The notes under the pieces: generated by a model
What the model saw: the letters and a program-made list of their open reading frames with translations, nothing else
Told to the model about the DNA's origin: nothing
Databases searched by the model: none
Made by a program: the position numbers and the translations under genes
Shown: piece by piece, positions 25,513-32,853 of the stretch
Layout: each line of letters starts with the position of its first letter
Position numbering within the stretch: the first letter of the stretch is position 1
Assembly (NCBI GenBank): GCA_017456145.1
Contig: JAFTJZ010000021.1
Coordinates: 1 to 43,075 of the forward strand
Direction of reading: 5' to 3'
Source of the DNA: Clostridia bacterium
GTDB taxonomy: Bacteria > Bacillota > Clostridia > Oscillospirales > CAG-272
Length of the DNA stretch: 43,075 nucleotides

Positions 25513-25881
25513 TCACCCCTTATTTTGTGCGATTTTTCGCTGATATGTAAAGATTTTACCTGCTGTTTTGTCATACACTCGCAAGCCTGACGGAATAATC
25601 TCTATTTTGATTGTTTCCGTATCAATGGCAGTATGAGGCTCTGAAACGCCCTCTGAACGCTTTACACGGACAGATCGGAAAGTGTATTCCTGTTCTGCTT
25701 CAAGGTCATAGACGGTAGTTATTACGCCCTCTCGGACGATTAGAACGCTATCACTTTGATATAATGTCTTTGCCTCGTTATTACAGCCCACAAAGGACAG
25801 TAAACAGACAGAAACAAGCAAGAGAAAAGCAACTGTTTGTACACTTTTCAGGCGTTTCAGATTTTTGTTAATATCGGTCAT
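25513..25881 (-). CDS. Element-encoded lipoprotein (122 aa)
   Basis: After a charged start (MTDINKNLKRLKSVQ) comes a 16-residue hydrophobic core and the lipobox LSFVGC, with Cys33 as the lipid anchor. The mature part is about 90 residues and beta-rich (VLIVREGVITTVYDLEAEQEYTF, IKIEIIPSGLRVYD). Its ATG follows immediately after the stop of the 48-aa gene. Exported lipoproteins of temperate phages such as TP-J34 block DNA injection by other phages, so superinfection exclusion is a reasonable inference, without sequence proof. Confidence 0.7.
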   Translation of the reverse strand: MTDINKNLKRLKSVQTVAFLLLVSVCLLSFVGCNNEAKTLYQSDSVLIVREGVITTVYDLEAEQEYTFRSVRVKRSEGVSEPHTAIDTETIKIEIIPSGLRVYDKTAGKIFTYQRKIAQNKG

Positions 25882-26028
25882 TTATTCGCCCTCGCTTTCG
25901 GATTTCTGCATTTTTTTGATTTGCTTTTTCAGGCGATTGACTTCCTTTCGATATTCGTCCTTTTGATGTTCCAAACGCTGAATTTTCTCGTTAAGTAAAT
26001 CAATCAACATTGCATTATAATCGGTCAT
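25882..26028 (-). CDS. Leucine-zipper-like microprotein (48 aa)
   Basis: MTDYNAMLIDLLNEKIQRLEHQ... with heptad-spaced Leu/Ile and many Lys/Glu, i.e. a single coiled-coil helix. GAGGTGAG precedes the ATG at 26028 and the stop abuts the lipoprotein start. Function unknown. It could form a dimer or bind a partner coiled coil. Confidence 0.6.
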   Translation of the reverse strand: MTDYNAMLIDLLNEKIQRLEHQKDEYRKEVNRLKKQIKKMQKSESEGE

Positions 26029-26033
26029 TTTTC

Positions 26034-26246
26034 TCACCTCGCTAACATTTCAATTTGTTTATTGTTCAAAAATTTTCGTTTGCGGATATAGTCAACGGCT
26101 TCATTGTATTCAGGGAAATAATGTCCGTTGCCTGCAAACTGTACGCACCATTCAGCATAATCAGGCGGTGAATAGTCTTGTATTCTTTGCAACCACACTA
26201 TACAGCCCTTATGCGTGCATATTTTCTCTTGTGATAGAATAGTCAT
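26034..26246 (-). CDS. Small element protein, unknown (70 aa)
   Basis: AAAGGTGAAACG precedes the ATG. It contains three Cys (CTHKGC, WC) and a WLQRIQDY...YAEWCVQFAGNGHYFPEYNEAVDYIRKR core suggesting a small alpha/beta fold. It is the first gene after the putative replication origin. Function unknown. Confidence 0.6.
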   Translation of the reverse strand: MTILSQEKICTHKGCIVWLQRIQDYSPPDYAEWCVQFAGNGHYFPEYNEAVDYIRKRKFLNNKQIEMLAR

Positions 26247-26262
26247 CGTTTCACCTTTCTGT

Positions 26263-26383
26263 CGGTTACAGAGGCTACAAGAGTTACAAATATTCCCATA
26301 GAGAATAAAACCAAAAATATATTATTTTATTTTTTGTAGATGCTCCATAGGGGGTTGCTGTAACGCTTGTAACCTTGCAACCG
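26263..26383. other. Candidate replication origin: inverted iteron arrays flanking an AT-rich core
   Basis: Left array: three contiguous 9-mers GGTTACAGA, GGCTACAAG, AGTTACAAA (26264-26290) on the plus strand. Right array: three adjacent related 9-mers on the minus strand, CGGTTGCAA, GGTTACAAG, CGTTACAGC (26383-26357). Between them is an AT-rich stretch with ATATATTATTTTATTTTTTG. The array ends five bases from the stop codon of the primase-helicase gene. SaPI-type satellites place their origin in the same position with the same iteron/AT-rich/iteron layout. Confidence 0.7.
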
Positions 26384-26387
26384 TATG

Positions 26388-28454
26388 TTAAAAATGATGG
26401 ACAAAATTATAATTGCGTTTTGGTAACACTCTCAATCTTTGAGTTTTACCGTCAACTTTTCGGATTTCTGCATTATAGCCCATTTTATCAAGCACTTTTC
26501 CGATTTGTGCTGCCGAATATGCTCGGAGTTCATCGGCGTATAATTGCTTAAAATCGGTAACGGTCATCGTTTGCCATTGTATCGAATATTTGGCGTTATC
26601 AGATTGATTGAGAATGTCCTCGATTTCATTTTCGCCTTTGAGTTTCTTTTCGTGATTGGCGTTTCTCTCTGCAAGTTGCTTTTGTTCAGCCTGTGTCAAT
26701 CTAAATCCCTGAATATCATTCAACGCCATTTGCTCGATCTGCTTCCACAGCATAACAGCGTTAAAATCTCGTAAACGGTCAAGGTCTATTTTGTCGATCT
26801 GAACGGTGAGAAAACGGCGATTTCCTGTCCGATCTAAAAGAAATTCATCACTATTACAAGTACCGCAAAGGCTTGTCCGTCTTAAAGCTCGGATATTATC
26901 CCTGCCGTATGGACGGCGATACTCGTCAACAGAATTTGTGATAAACGCTTTCAGGCGTTCAATATCGCTTCTGAACGTGCTTTCGATTTCTCCCATTTCC
27001 GCTATCCAACAGGACAAGGCTCGAATGTACGTATCTTTATCACGAAAATCCACACAAACGCCCTCTTTGAAAAATTGCGGTTTTAGTGCTAACTTTCGGA
27101 AAAGAGAGGTTTTGCCTATTCCTTGTCTGCCTGTGATTACGAGAACGCCGTCCGCTCCGAATGGCTCTGTTTCATCGTTATGTAACAGGGAGATACTTTG
27201 CCATAACCATTTTTTTATAAGTGTACGGCTCAATTCGTCATTATCGGCAATATGCAGAATAGAATACAATTCCGAAAGATAGTCCCTGCCGTCATATTCG
27301 TATGAGTTCAGCAGTTCAATCACAGGATTGTATCTGTTACGGCTTGCAATTATATCAAGGTATGCGGATATGATTTGTATATTGCACCGCTTGAAATTGC
27401 CCTGTAATTCACTATACAGAATGGCTGATATATTGGAGTGCAAACGCTCTTGACTTTCGCCTTGCATACCCTCAATATCAATGCTCTGTGTAACATCGTT
27501 CAGCCTTACTGTAACGCCGTTTTCGGTCAGGTAGTCGGATAATACTTCGGGTGTAAATAAATCGTCTGTATCGTCTTTTTGAGGCTCTTTGCGTGGTCTG
27601 CCTCTGCCTTTGTAATACTCGCCCCCACACAGAGCAATAGCGTTTGAAATTGTGGCTTCTCGGTAGTCTGTCCGTTCCCATTTCTGACGGTATAAAGCAC
27701 TACCCCGAAAAGCTGTGTCAATGGCGTTTATATCGCCCTGCAAATAAAATGCAAGCATATTACAAAGGGCTATATCTGCGGAGCTTTCATCGTTGTTATA
27801 CGCCGATATATCGCCCCTGTCATAAAGAGCAATAAACTTTGTGCCGTTCTTTGCTTTTCGTGCTATGTCAATGATATTTTCGCTCAATCGTTTACCGCCT
27901 TTATACATATATTTTTCAAGGAAATATAAAACTTCCTCTGTCTTGTCCGTTATATTCTCGGTGTCAGATACTCGATCACCTGTATATGTGAAGTATCTAT
28001 TTGTCAATCCGCTGAAATAACATTCAAGCTCATTACTTTTATTTTTTTGATAATACCGTGTGTCAAGTTTGGTTTTGCCGTCCTTGTCTGTGGTCTTTGG
28101 TATTCTTGACATATCACACCTGAACAGGATATGAAAACCGCTTCCGCTCGGAGATCGTTCGATATATGTCCCCTCAAAGAGTTGCAGTATCTCATTTTGG
28201 AGAGGGTTTGACTTTGTGTGTCCGTCCGCTCCGTCAATGTCAATTCCACAGATACCGTCTGCAAACATAAAGCCCATACCGTCATACTTTTTACAGGCTG
28301 AAAATGCCGTCTGATAATCGCTCCAACTCTGCCGATTATTGCTCATAGCCTTACCGCCTGTTTTGGCATTGTATGGTATCTTTGTCGGTCTGCCGTCTTT
28401 GTCGGTTTCATATTGCCAACATATCCACACACTTTGAGATTTCAAGTCAGTCAA
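26388..28454 (-). CDS. VapE-type primase-helicase (satellite replication protein)
   Basis: A 688-residue replication protein. The N-terminal ~170 residues look like an archaeo-eukaryotic-type primase/polymerase fold: GIDIDG with acidic residues at 72 and 74, then SPSGSGFH with His108. The C-terminal half is the virulence-associated E (VapE) helicase-type ATPase: Walker A TGRQGIGKTS near residue 445, a hydrophobic strand ending WIAEMGEIE, then KAFITNSVDEYRRPYGRD and an FLLDRTGNRRFLTV arginine-finger-like region. Proteins of this type initiate and unwind at satellite and phage origins. The start overlaps the stop of the excisionase-like gene by 4 bp. The iteron array directly behind it is its likely binding site. 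Confidence 0.88.
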   Translation of the reverse strand: MTDLKSQSVWICWQYETDKDGRPTKIPYNAKTGGKAMSNNRQSWSDYQTAFSACKKYDGMGFMFADGICGIDIDGADGHTKSNPLQNEILQLFEGTYIERSPSGSGFHILFRCDMSRIPKTTDKDGKTKLDTRYYQKNKSNELECYFSGLTNRYFTYTGDRVSDTENITDKTEEVLYFLEKYMYKGGKRLSENIIDIARKAKNGTKFIALYDRGDISAYNNDESSADIALCNMLAFYLQGDINAIDTAFRGSALYRQKWERTDYREATISNAIALCGGEYYKGRGRPRKEPQKDDTDDLFTPEVLSDYLTENGVTVRLNDVTQSIDIEGMQGESQERLHSNISAILYSELQGNFKRCNIQIISAYLDIIASRNRYNPVIELLNSYEYDGRDYLSELYSILHIADNDELSRTLIKKWLWQSISLLHNDETEPFGADGVLVITGRQGIGKTSLFRKLALKPQFFKEGVCVDFRDKDTYIRALSCWIAEMGEIESTFRSDIERLKAFITNSVDEYRRPYGRDNIRALRRTSLCGTCNSDEFLLDRTGNRRFLTVQIDKIDLDRLRDFNAVMLWKQIEQMALNDIQGFRLTQAEQKQLAERNANHEKKLKGENEIEDILNQSDNAKYSIQWQTMTVTDFKQLYADELRAYSAAQIGKVLDKMGYNAEIRKVDGKTQRLRVLPKRNYNFVHHF

Positions 28455-28648
28455 ACATTTCTCACCGCCTTTTTGCTTTCCTCTGTGAGTTGTTCAACCA
28501 AAAGGGGATAGTTAATCAAGCATTTGTTTCCGCACATTATATGAGGGATTTTCCCTTGCTTTTGGAGCAACCTCAAAGCGTGCTCGGAGAGTATTCCTGT
28601 TTTCGCCGTTTCTCTTATAGTCAAAAAATGAGGGGTAGTATCAAGCAT
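28451..28648 (-). CDS. Excisionase-like HTH protein (65 aa)
   Basis: ATG 28648 follows GAGGTGAGG. It has a winged-helix/MerR-like layout, FLTIRETAKTGILSEHALRLLQKQGKIPHIMCGNKCLINYPLLVEQL, as in DNA-binding excisionase-family proteins. These bend DNA at the attachment site to drive excision. Position between the cro-like gene and the primase matches Xis in phage satellites. It is not adjacent to the integrase, so it would be expressed with the lytic-type operon. Confidence 0.65.
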   Translation of the reverse strand: MLDTTPHFLTIRETAKTGILSEHALRLLQKQGKIPHIMCGNKCLINYPLLVEQLTEESKKAVRNV

Positions 28649-28826
28649 TAGCCTCACCTCGCACAATTCGATCAATAGCGGAGAAAACAAGTTTTTTCTT
28701 GTCCTCGGACAGTTCCTCTCTCAACCACTTACAAAAGGTAAATTCAGATATTCCGATTTCTTTTGCAACCTCATAATGACAGAGGCGGTTTTTCTTAATC
28801 AACATTCTTACATCTAAATTGTACAT
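28641..28826 (-). CDS. Small HTH regulator, first gene of the element's main operon (61 aa)
   Basis: ATG 28826 follows AAAGGAATT. The protein contains LCHYEVAKEIGISEFTFCKWLREELSEDKKKLVFSAIDRI, an XRE/Cro-like helix-turn-helix with the usual Trp after the recognition helix. It is directly behind the minus-strand promoter and overlaps the excisionase-like gene by 8 bp. It could play the Str/Cro role opposing the lysogeny regulator. Confidence 0.65.
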   Translation of the reverse strand: MYNLDVRMLIKKNRLCHYEVAKEIGISEFTFCKWLREELSEDKKKLVFSAIDRIVRGEANA

Positions 28827-28879
28827 ATTTTTAATTCCTTTCATAAAATCAAAGGCTGTGCACTTCCTTTTGTAACTTA

Positions 28880-28931
28880 ATTATAAACTAAAACAATTAC
28901 TATTGACATTGTAAAAATGTTGTGTTATAAT
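28880..28931. promoter_or_regulatory. Divergent promoters sharing one -35 hexamer
   Basis: Plus strand: TTGACA (28903-28908), 17 bp, TATAAT (28926-28931), driving the zinc-finger gene and integrase. Minus strand: TGTCAA on the same six base pairs, 17 bp, TATAAT (28885-28880), driving the HTH-xis-rep operon. Polymerase cannot occupy both at once, so the two directions should exclude each other. Confidence 0.65.
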
Positions 28932-28966
28932 ATATGATGAAAGGAAACATTTTGAGGTGATAATAT

Positions 28967-29887
28967 ATGCTACACAGATTTCGTGCACATTATTCAAAGC
29001 AAAAAACAGAATTTCATATCATTTTAGATATTAAATATGAGTTATACGAAGAAATGAGCGATAGTACAAGAACATTCTACGGGTATAACGAAAAAACAGG
29101 AAGAATTATTCCTGATGATTGGGATGTTGAAAAAGGGCACATTCGCCCCGATTTTCGTTTCTTCTTTGGGGATTTTCTCACATACACAGATAAATCCTTT
29201 ACGGATACAGACAAAATATTTGAATTGATTTCAGATCTGTTTCACGGTCTAACCGAAAGTGGAATAAATCAACTCAAAACCGCACAACTGCATAAAGCAA
29301 AATTCGATTATATTGAATATCTTTCGTACAATAATTTCAGCCTTGATTTTTTGGAGCGTTTCGCTAACAGTAAAGGAATACACTTTAACAGAACGCTTAC
29401 CACCAAAAGCGGACAGCGTTTGAGTGTGGACAGCGATATAACAGATATTTGGTATGTGTATGAAAGTCAATCAATAGAAGATATTATTTTTTCAAGCGTT
29501 CATTTTGCGTTAGAAAATGGATATAAATTTGCACAATGTCAGCATTGCGGAAAGTGGTTTTTCAAAAGCAGTAACAGAAAAGACAGCAACACAAAATACT
29601 GTAAAAGAAATAGCCCTGTTCCCGATTACTCGCATTTGAGTTGTGAACAGGCAGTACGGAATATAATTCAGCAATGCACAAGAGTTAAAAACCGCATTGA
29701 AACCAAAATACAGCTTGCAGAAAAAGGCACATACTCATATTTCATTATTGATTTTCAAAATCAATGTGAAGTGTACAAAGACAAAATCAAAGAGCGTCCC
29801 ACAGTTGAAAACTTAACTGATTATATGTCCTTTTTGGAAAGAGTTGAAAAAGAGAGGGAGTGGCTGAAAAATGGCAACGATAAATAA
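28967..29887 (+). CDS. Zinc-finger protein of DUF6076 type, candidate element regulator
   Basis: 306 residues, preceded by GAGGTGATAATAT. The first ~190 residues are an unrecognised helical domain. Around 189-212 is C-x2-CGKWFF-x-S-S-x-R, then a YC ending, a treble-clef-like zinc finger resembling the CGNR type. A helical C-terminus follows. Proteins of this layout, which I recall as DUF6076, often lie next to integrases in Clostridia. It overlaps the integrase by 17 bp and occupies the place where phage satellites keep their master repressor (Stl). A repressor role is inferred from position only. Confidence 0.65.
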   Translation: MLHRFRAHYSKQKTEFHIILDIKYELYEEMSDSTRTFYGYNEKTGRIIPDDWDVEKGHIRPDFRFFFGDFLTYTDKSFTDTDKIFELISDLFHGLTESGINQLKTAQLHKAKFDYIEYLSYNNFSLDFLERFANSKGIHFNRTLTTKSGQRLSVDSDITDIWYVYESQSIEDIIFSSVHFALENGYKFAQCQHCGKWFFKSSNRKDSNTKYCKRNSPVPDYSHLSCEQAVRNIIQQCTRVKNRIETKIQLAEKGTYSYFIIDFQNQCEVYKDKIKERPTVENLTDYMSFLERVEKEREWLKNGNDK

Positions 29888-31010
29888 ACGTGGAAACACA
29901 TTTCAAATTGTGGTATCGCTCGGACTTGATACGAACGGAAAGAAGATCAGGAAAACCACTACATATAAACCGCCTGAAAACACCACACCGAAAAAGGCTG
30001 AAAAGCTCGCACAGGAATTTGCTATTGAGTTTGAGCGTAAATGCAGAGGTTTGTCCTCGTTAAACGAAAATATGCGTTTCTCCGAATTGGCTGAATGGTA
30101 TATTGAAAATTATGCAAGAAACAAGCTGAAACCGATTACCGCCTACACCTATGAGGGACAAATAAGAAACCATTTACTACCTGAATTGGGGAATATGAAA
30201 CTAAAAGATTTTACCCCTGCAAAGATTACGGCGTTTTTCAAAACTCGCACTTATCAGCCTGCAACCTGTCGGAAAGTTTATGTAATTCTTCAAAGTGTGT
30301 TTGCTCGTGCTGTGGAGCAAGGTTTTATAAAAGAAACGCCCTGCACAAAAGCGGTTATACTTCCAAAAGCACAAACGCCGAAAGAAAAAAAGCCTTTCCT
30401 TGACGAAAATCAAGCAAAAGCCTTGTTAAAAATGGTAGAGGATAACACACAGTTCAACCGTATCATAAAGGTACTGCTATATACAGGTATGCGATCGGGT
30501 GAGTGTTTGGCTCTCCGTTGGCAAGATATAGACTTTGAGAACAGGACAATTCACATTGAAAACACCCTGACAGATGTCGGCGGTAAACATTGGCTTCAAC
30601 CGCCGAAAACTGCGACAAGTAACCGTTATATTGCTTTATCGGATATATTGGCTGAAATATTCATCGAGCAAAAGAAATATAATGATGAAAAATTGAGCAG
30701 GCTCGGAAGTCTGTATCAATATCCTGAAATGGTATTCACAACAGACAGCGGAAATTATGTTGACAGGTCAGGGCTTAACACACAGTTCAGGCGTTTTGTA
30801 AAGGGAACGGACTTTGACTTTATTTCTCTGCATAGTTTACGCCATTGTAACGCAACGCTTTTGATAAACAGCGGTATTGATCTCAAGATCGTGAGTGAGT
30901 TGCTCGGTCATTCTGATGTGTCCACAACTGCGAATGTTTATGCTGATGTCCTGAAAAGCTCAAAGGCAAAAGTAGCAGACTTGATTTCCCTGAAATTGCA
31001 GAACGATTGA
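29871..31010 (+). CDS. int: Site-specific tyrosine integrase
   Basis: A 379-residue recombinase. Residues 1-60 are an AP2-like arm-binding domain (KRGNTFQIVVSLGLDTNGKKIRKTTTY), 65-160 the SAM-like core-binding domain, and 170-375 the catalytic domain. The full active-site set is present: Arg208 (TGMRSGE), Lys246 (PPKTATSNR), His321 and Arg324 (HSLRH), His347 (LLGHSD) and Tyr357 (ANVYAD). It is co-transcribed with the zinc-finger gene. The stop codon overlaps the first right-arm repeat (31007). It should integrate the element at the end of rpsI. Confidence 0.95.
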   Translation: MATINKRGNTFQIVVSLGLDTNGKKIRKTTTYKPPENTTPKKAEKLAQEFAIEFERKCRGLSSLNENMRFSELAEWYIENYARNKLKPITAYTYEGQIRNHLLPELGNMKLKDFTPAKITAFFKTRTYQPATCRKVYVILQSVFARAVEQGFIKETPCTKAVILPKAQTPKEKKPFLDENQAKALLKMVEDNTQFNRIIKVLLYTGMRSGECLALRWQDIDFENRTIHIENTLTDVGGKHWLQPPKTATSNRYIALSDILAEIFIEQKKYNDEKLSRLGSLYQYPEMVFTTDSGNYVDRSGLNTQFRRFVKGTDFDFISLHSLRHCNATLLINSGIDLKIVSELLGHSDVSTTANVYADVLKSSKAKVADLISLKLQND

Positions 31011-31036
31011 TGTCCGTTGATGTCCTTTTGATGTCC
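31007..31036 (+). repeat. Right integrase arm-type repeats
   Basis: Three copies of TTGATGTCC (31007, 31017, 31028) spaced 10 and 11 bp, in the same orientation as the pair at the left end. The first overlaps the integrase stop codon. The AT-rich stretch from here to attR has no gene. Confidence 0.7.
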
Positions 31037-31154
31037 AAAATTACAAAAAGGTATTGCAATTTACACCAAGATATGATACAATAATGCGTGTAAAGCCTTA
31101 TATTACAGGACTTTTTCAAACGATACAAAACGGCACAAAACATCTACATTATAA

Positions 31155-31167
31155 CAGCAAGAGATAA
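31155..31167 (+). repeat. Right attachment site (attR core)
   Basis: CAGCAAGAGATAA, identical to the end of rpsI at 23310-23322. Confidence 0.88.
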
Positions 31168-31192
31168 GTTCTTATTTCTGCGAACTATATAC

Positions 31193-31220
31193 AAAAAGCT
31201 CTGCTACGGCAGGGCTTTTT
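31193..31220 (+). terminator. Original rpsI terminator, displaced by the insertion
   Basis: AAAAAGCTCTGC (31193-31204), loop TACG, GCAGGGCTTTTT (31209-31220). If the element is removed in thought, it lies about 26 nt behind the rpsI stop codon. Confidence 0.75.
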
Positions 31221-31224
31221 GCTT

Positions 31225-31400
31225 TGCGGGAGGGGAGACCCCTCCCCTACGGAATAGCGCGCGATTTCATTGTAGGGGAGGCGTTATGCCTCCCGTTTTC
31301 AAAGGGCGGTTCAATTTGTAAAGAATTGAGCCGTCCTATTTACTTTTGGCAGAATTTATGGTATAATAAACTGATGGATAAACTTGAATTTGACGGAGGC
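31225..31400 (+). repeat. Promoter-bearing repeat R1 (5'-truncated)
   Basis: Contains hairpin A (GGGAGGGG-AGA-CCCCTCCC), hairpin B (GGGAGGC-GTTAT-GCCTCCC), hairpin C (31304-31316 with 31324-31336), the promoter TTTACT (31339-31344)-17-TATAAT (31362-31367) and the leader GATAAACTTGAATTTG with GGAGG. It lacks the upstream 60 bp present in R2-R4. It expresses the lipoprotein at 31407. Confidence 0.85.
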
Positions 31401-31406
31401 TATCCA

Positions 31407-31832
31407 ATGAAAAAAGTATTCTTGTGTGTGCTTATTTTTTCGCTTATTTTCCTAATGGTTGGGTGTGGTTCATCTGCTAATACAAATGGTGTTCCAGACC
31501 CAGACAAAATTGTGCCTAAGCGGGAGGTTCTTATTAGAAATCTGGAAAACAGTGGGTATACCATTACAACACTTACCACCATTGATGGTTCCGATTTAAC
31601 CATTGACCGTGTTATGGCTCAAAAGGGAAACGAGTTCATTGACATAGTGTATGGATTATCCGCCGAAGATGCTTCAAAGATTTTTGAGGTGTATTGCAGT
31701 CTATATTCCGATGATTACTACATTCTTGCTCGAAATGGAAACTATGTTTATTGTGTCAACGATAAAATGACTTTCTCAAAGGCGGGCTTTACATCAACAG
31801 CTAATGTCGGCGTGCAGTATATTCATAACTAA
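31407..31832 (+). CDS. Small lipoprotein, unknown (141 aa)
   Basis: ATG 31407 follows GGAGG at the end of repeat R1. The signal peptide MKKVFLCVLIFSLIFLMVGC ends in a lipobox with Cys20. The mature part (VPKREVLIRNLENSGYTITTLTTIDG..LTIDRVMAQKGNEFIDIVYGL) resembles small extracellular lipoproteins of gut Firmicutes, but I do not recognise a functional family. It is AT-rich and flanked by repeats R1 and R2, so it sits as one unit of a cassette-like array. Confidence 0.7.
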   Translation: MKKVFLCVLIFSLIFLMVGCGSSANTNGVPDPDKIVPKREVLIRNLENSGYTITTLTTIDGSDLTIDRVMAQKGNEFIDIVYGLSAEDASKIFEVYCSLYSDDYYILARNGNYVYCVNDKMTFSKAGFTSTANVGVQYIHN

Positions 31833-31838
31833 ATTTCA

Positions 31839-32065
31839 AATTTTCGAGCAGAACAGACTTTCGGTGTTGGTGTTAGTTTGGCGCAATTTTTCGGGAGGGG
31901 CGCCCCCTCCCCTACGGGGTAGCGTGCGGTTTCGTTGTAGGGGAGGCGTTATGCCTCTCGTTTTCAAAGGGCGGTTCAATTTGTAAAGAATTGAGCCGTC
32001 CTATTTACTTTTGGTAAAATTTATAGTATAATAAAACTGACGGATAAACTTGAATTTGGCAGTAT
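31839..32065 (+). repeat. Promoter-bearing repeat R2
   Basis: Full copy starting right behind the lipoprotein stop: upstream part with CGGTGTTGGTGTTAGTTTGG, hairpin A with loop CGC, hairpin B, hairpin C, TTTACT (32004-32009)-17-TATAAT (32027-32032), leader ending in ATG TAA. The next gene starts only at 32162 after an extra ~100 bp of leader. Confidence 0.85.
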
Positions 32066-32161
32066 GTAAAGACTTGTTGCGGATTTGTAAAGTTAATGTG
32101 GTGGTGTTTGGAAGGGATTATTGTTATAATAAAGACATTATAGCAAAAGGAGAATTTTACC

Positions 32162-32599
32162 ATGAACATAGCAGAAAAAATAATCATACTTAGAAAAGCA
32201 AAGGGCTGGTCGCAAGAAGATTTAGCTGAAAATTTGTATGTATCAAGGCAAGCAATTAGCCGTTGGGAAAACGGAACAGCACTTCCCGATGCACAAAATG
32301 TATTGCAGATTAGTAAACTGTTCCGTGTCACGACAGATTATCTGCTAAATGATGATTATGAGAGTGACAGTGATATTCCTGCCATTCAGACTGCAACAAA
32401 AGAAACTGCGGATTCGTTTTCAAAAAAGAAACAACATCATTTGATCGCTGCGATTTGTTTTACAATAGCCTCGTTTTGTTGGCTTATGAGTGTATTGCTT
32501 TGTGTTGATGATACTCAACTGGGTTTCTCTTGTTTCTCGCTGGCTTTTTGTGCAGGAAATGCGGTTGCTCAATTTATTTGGTTTTTCAAAAGAAGATAA
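32162..32599 (+). CDS. XRE-family regulator with two membrane helices (145 aa)
   Basis: Residues 1-65 are a classic XRE domain (LRKAKGWSQEDLAENLYVSRQAISRWENGTALPDAQNVLQISKLF). A linker follows, then two hydrophobic segments (about 95-113 and 118-138) ending in FKRR. Membrane-tethered XRE regulators of this form are common in Clostridia and often control adjacent transport or stress genes. It sits between repeats R2 and R3. RBS AAAAGGAGA. Target unknown. Confidence 0.82.
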   Translation: MNIAEKIIILRKAKGWSQEDLAENLYVSRQAISRWENGTALPDAQNVLQISKLFRVTTDYLLNDDYESDSDIPAIQTATKETADSFSKKKQHHLIAAICFTIASFCWLMSVLLCVDDTQLGFSCFSLAFCAGNAVAQFIWFFKRR

Positions 32600-32619
32600 A
32601 CCGTTTGAAAATTAGATTC

Positions 32620-32848
32620 ACATTTGTCGAGCGGAATAAGTGTTAAGCGTTGGTGTTAGTTTGGCGCAATTTTTCGGGAGGGGCTACCCCTCCCCTACGG
32701 GGTGGCGTGTTGTTTCATTGTAGGGGAGGCGTTTCGCCTCCCGTTTTCATGGGCGGTTCAATTTGTAAAGAATTGAGCCGTCCTATTTACTTTTCGCCGC
32801 TTTTATGATATAATCTAACTAATTGATAAAGTTGAATTTGGCGAGGTA
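32620..32848 (+). repeat. Promoter-bearing repeat R3
   Basis: Full copy: GTTGGTGTTAGTTTGG, hairpin A (GGGAGGGG-CTA-CCCCTCCC), hairpin B (GGGAGGCG-TTT-CGCCTCCC), hairpin C, TTTACT (32786-32791)-17-TATAAT (32809-32814), leader GATAAAGTTGAATTTGGCGAGG, which supplies the ribosome binding site of the kinase gene. Confidence 0.85.
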
Positions 32849-32853
32849 AACCG

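Larger units (their letters stand above)
23310..31167. mobile_element. Integrated phage-satellite-like (PICI-like) element in the 3' end of rpsI
   Basis: The ends are the 13-bp direct repeat CAGCAAGAGATAA (23310-23322 and 31155-31167). The left copy encodes the Ser-Lys-Arg-stop end of S9. Inside are a tyrosine integrase next to the right end, an HTH gene, an excisionase-like gene, a VapE-type primase-helicase, an iteron-flanked origin candidate, a lipoprotein, a terminase-small-subunit-like protein and several small genes. There are no structural phage genes, lysis genes, relaxase or type IV secretion genes. Gene order (integrase and regulator in one direction, HTH-xis-rep-ori-small genes in the other) resembles Gram-positive phage-inducible chromosomal islands. 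The element is AT-rich against its flanks. An integrative element mobilised in some other way cannot be excluded. Confidence 0.8.

Noticed and set aside
28967-31010. A conjugative or Tn916-type identity for the integrated element
   Set aside because: The arm repeats and integrase type could fit, but there is no relaxase, coupling protein or secretion gene anywhere between the attachment sites.
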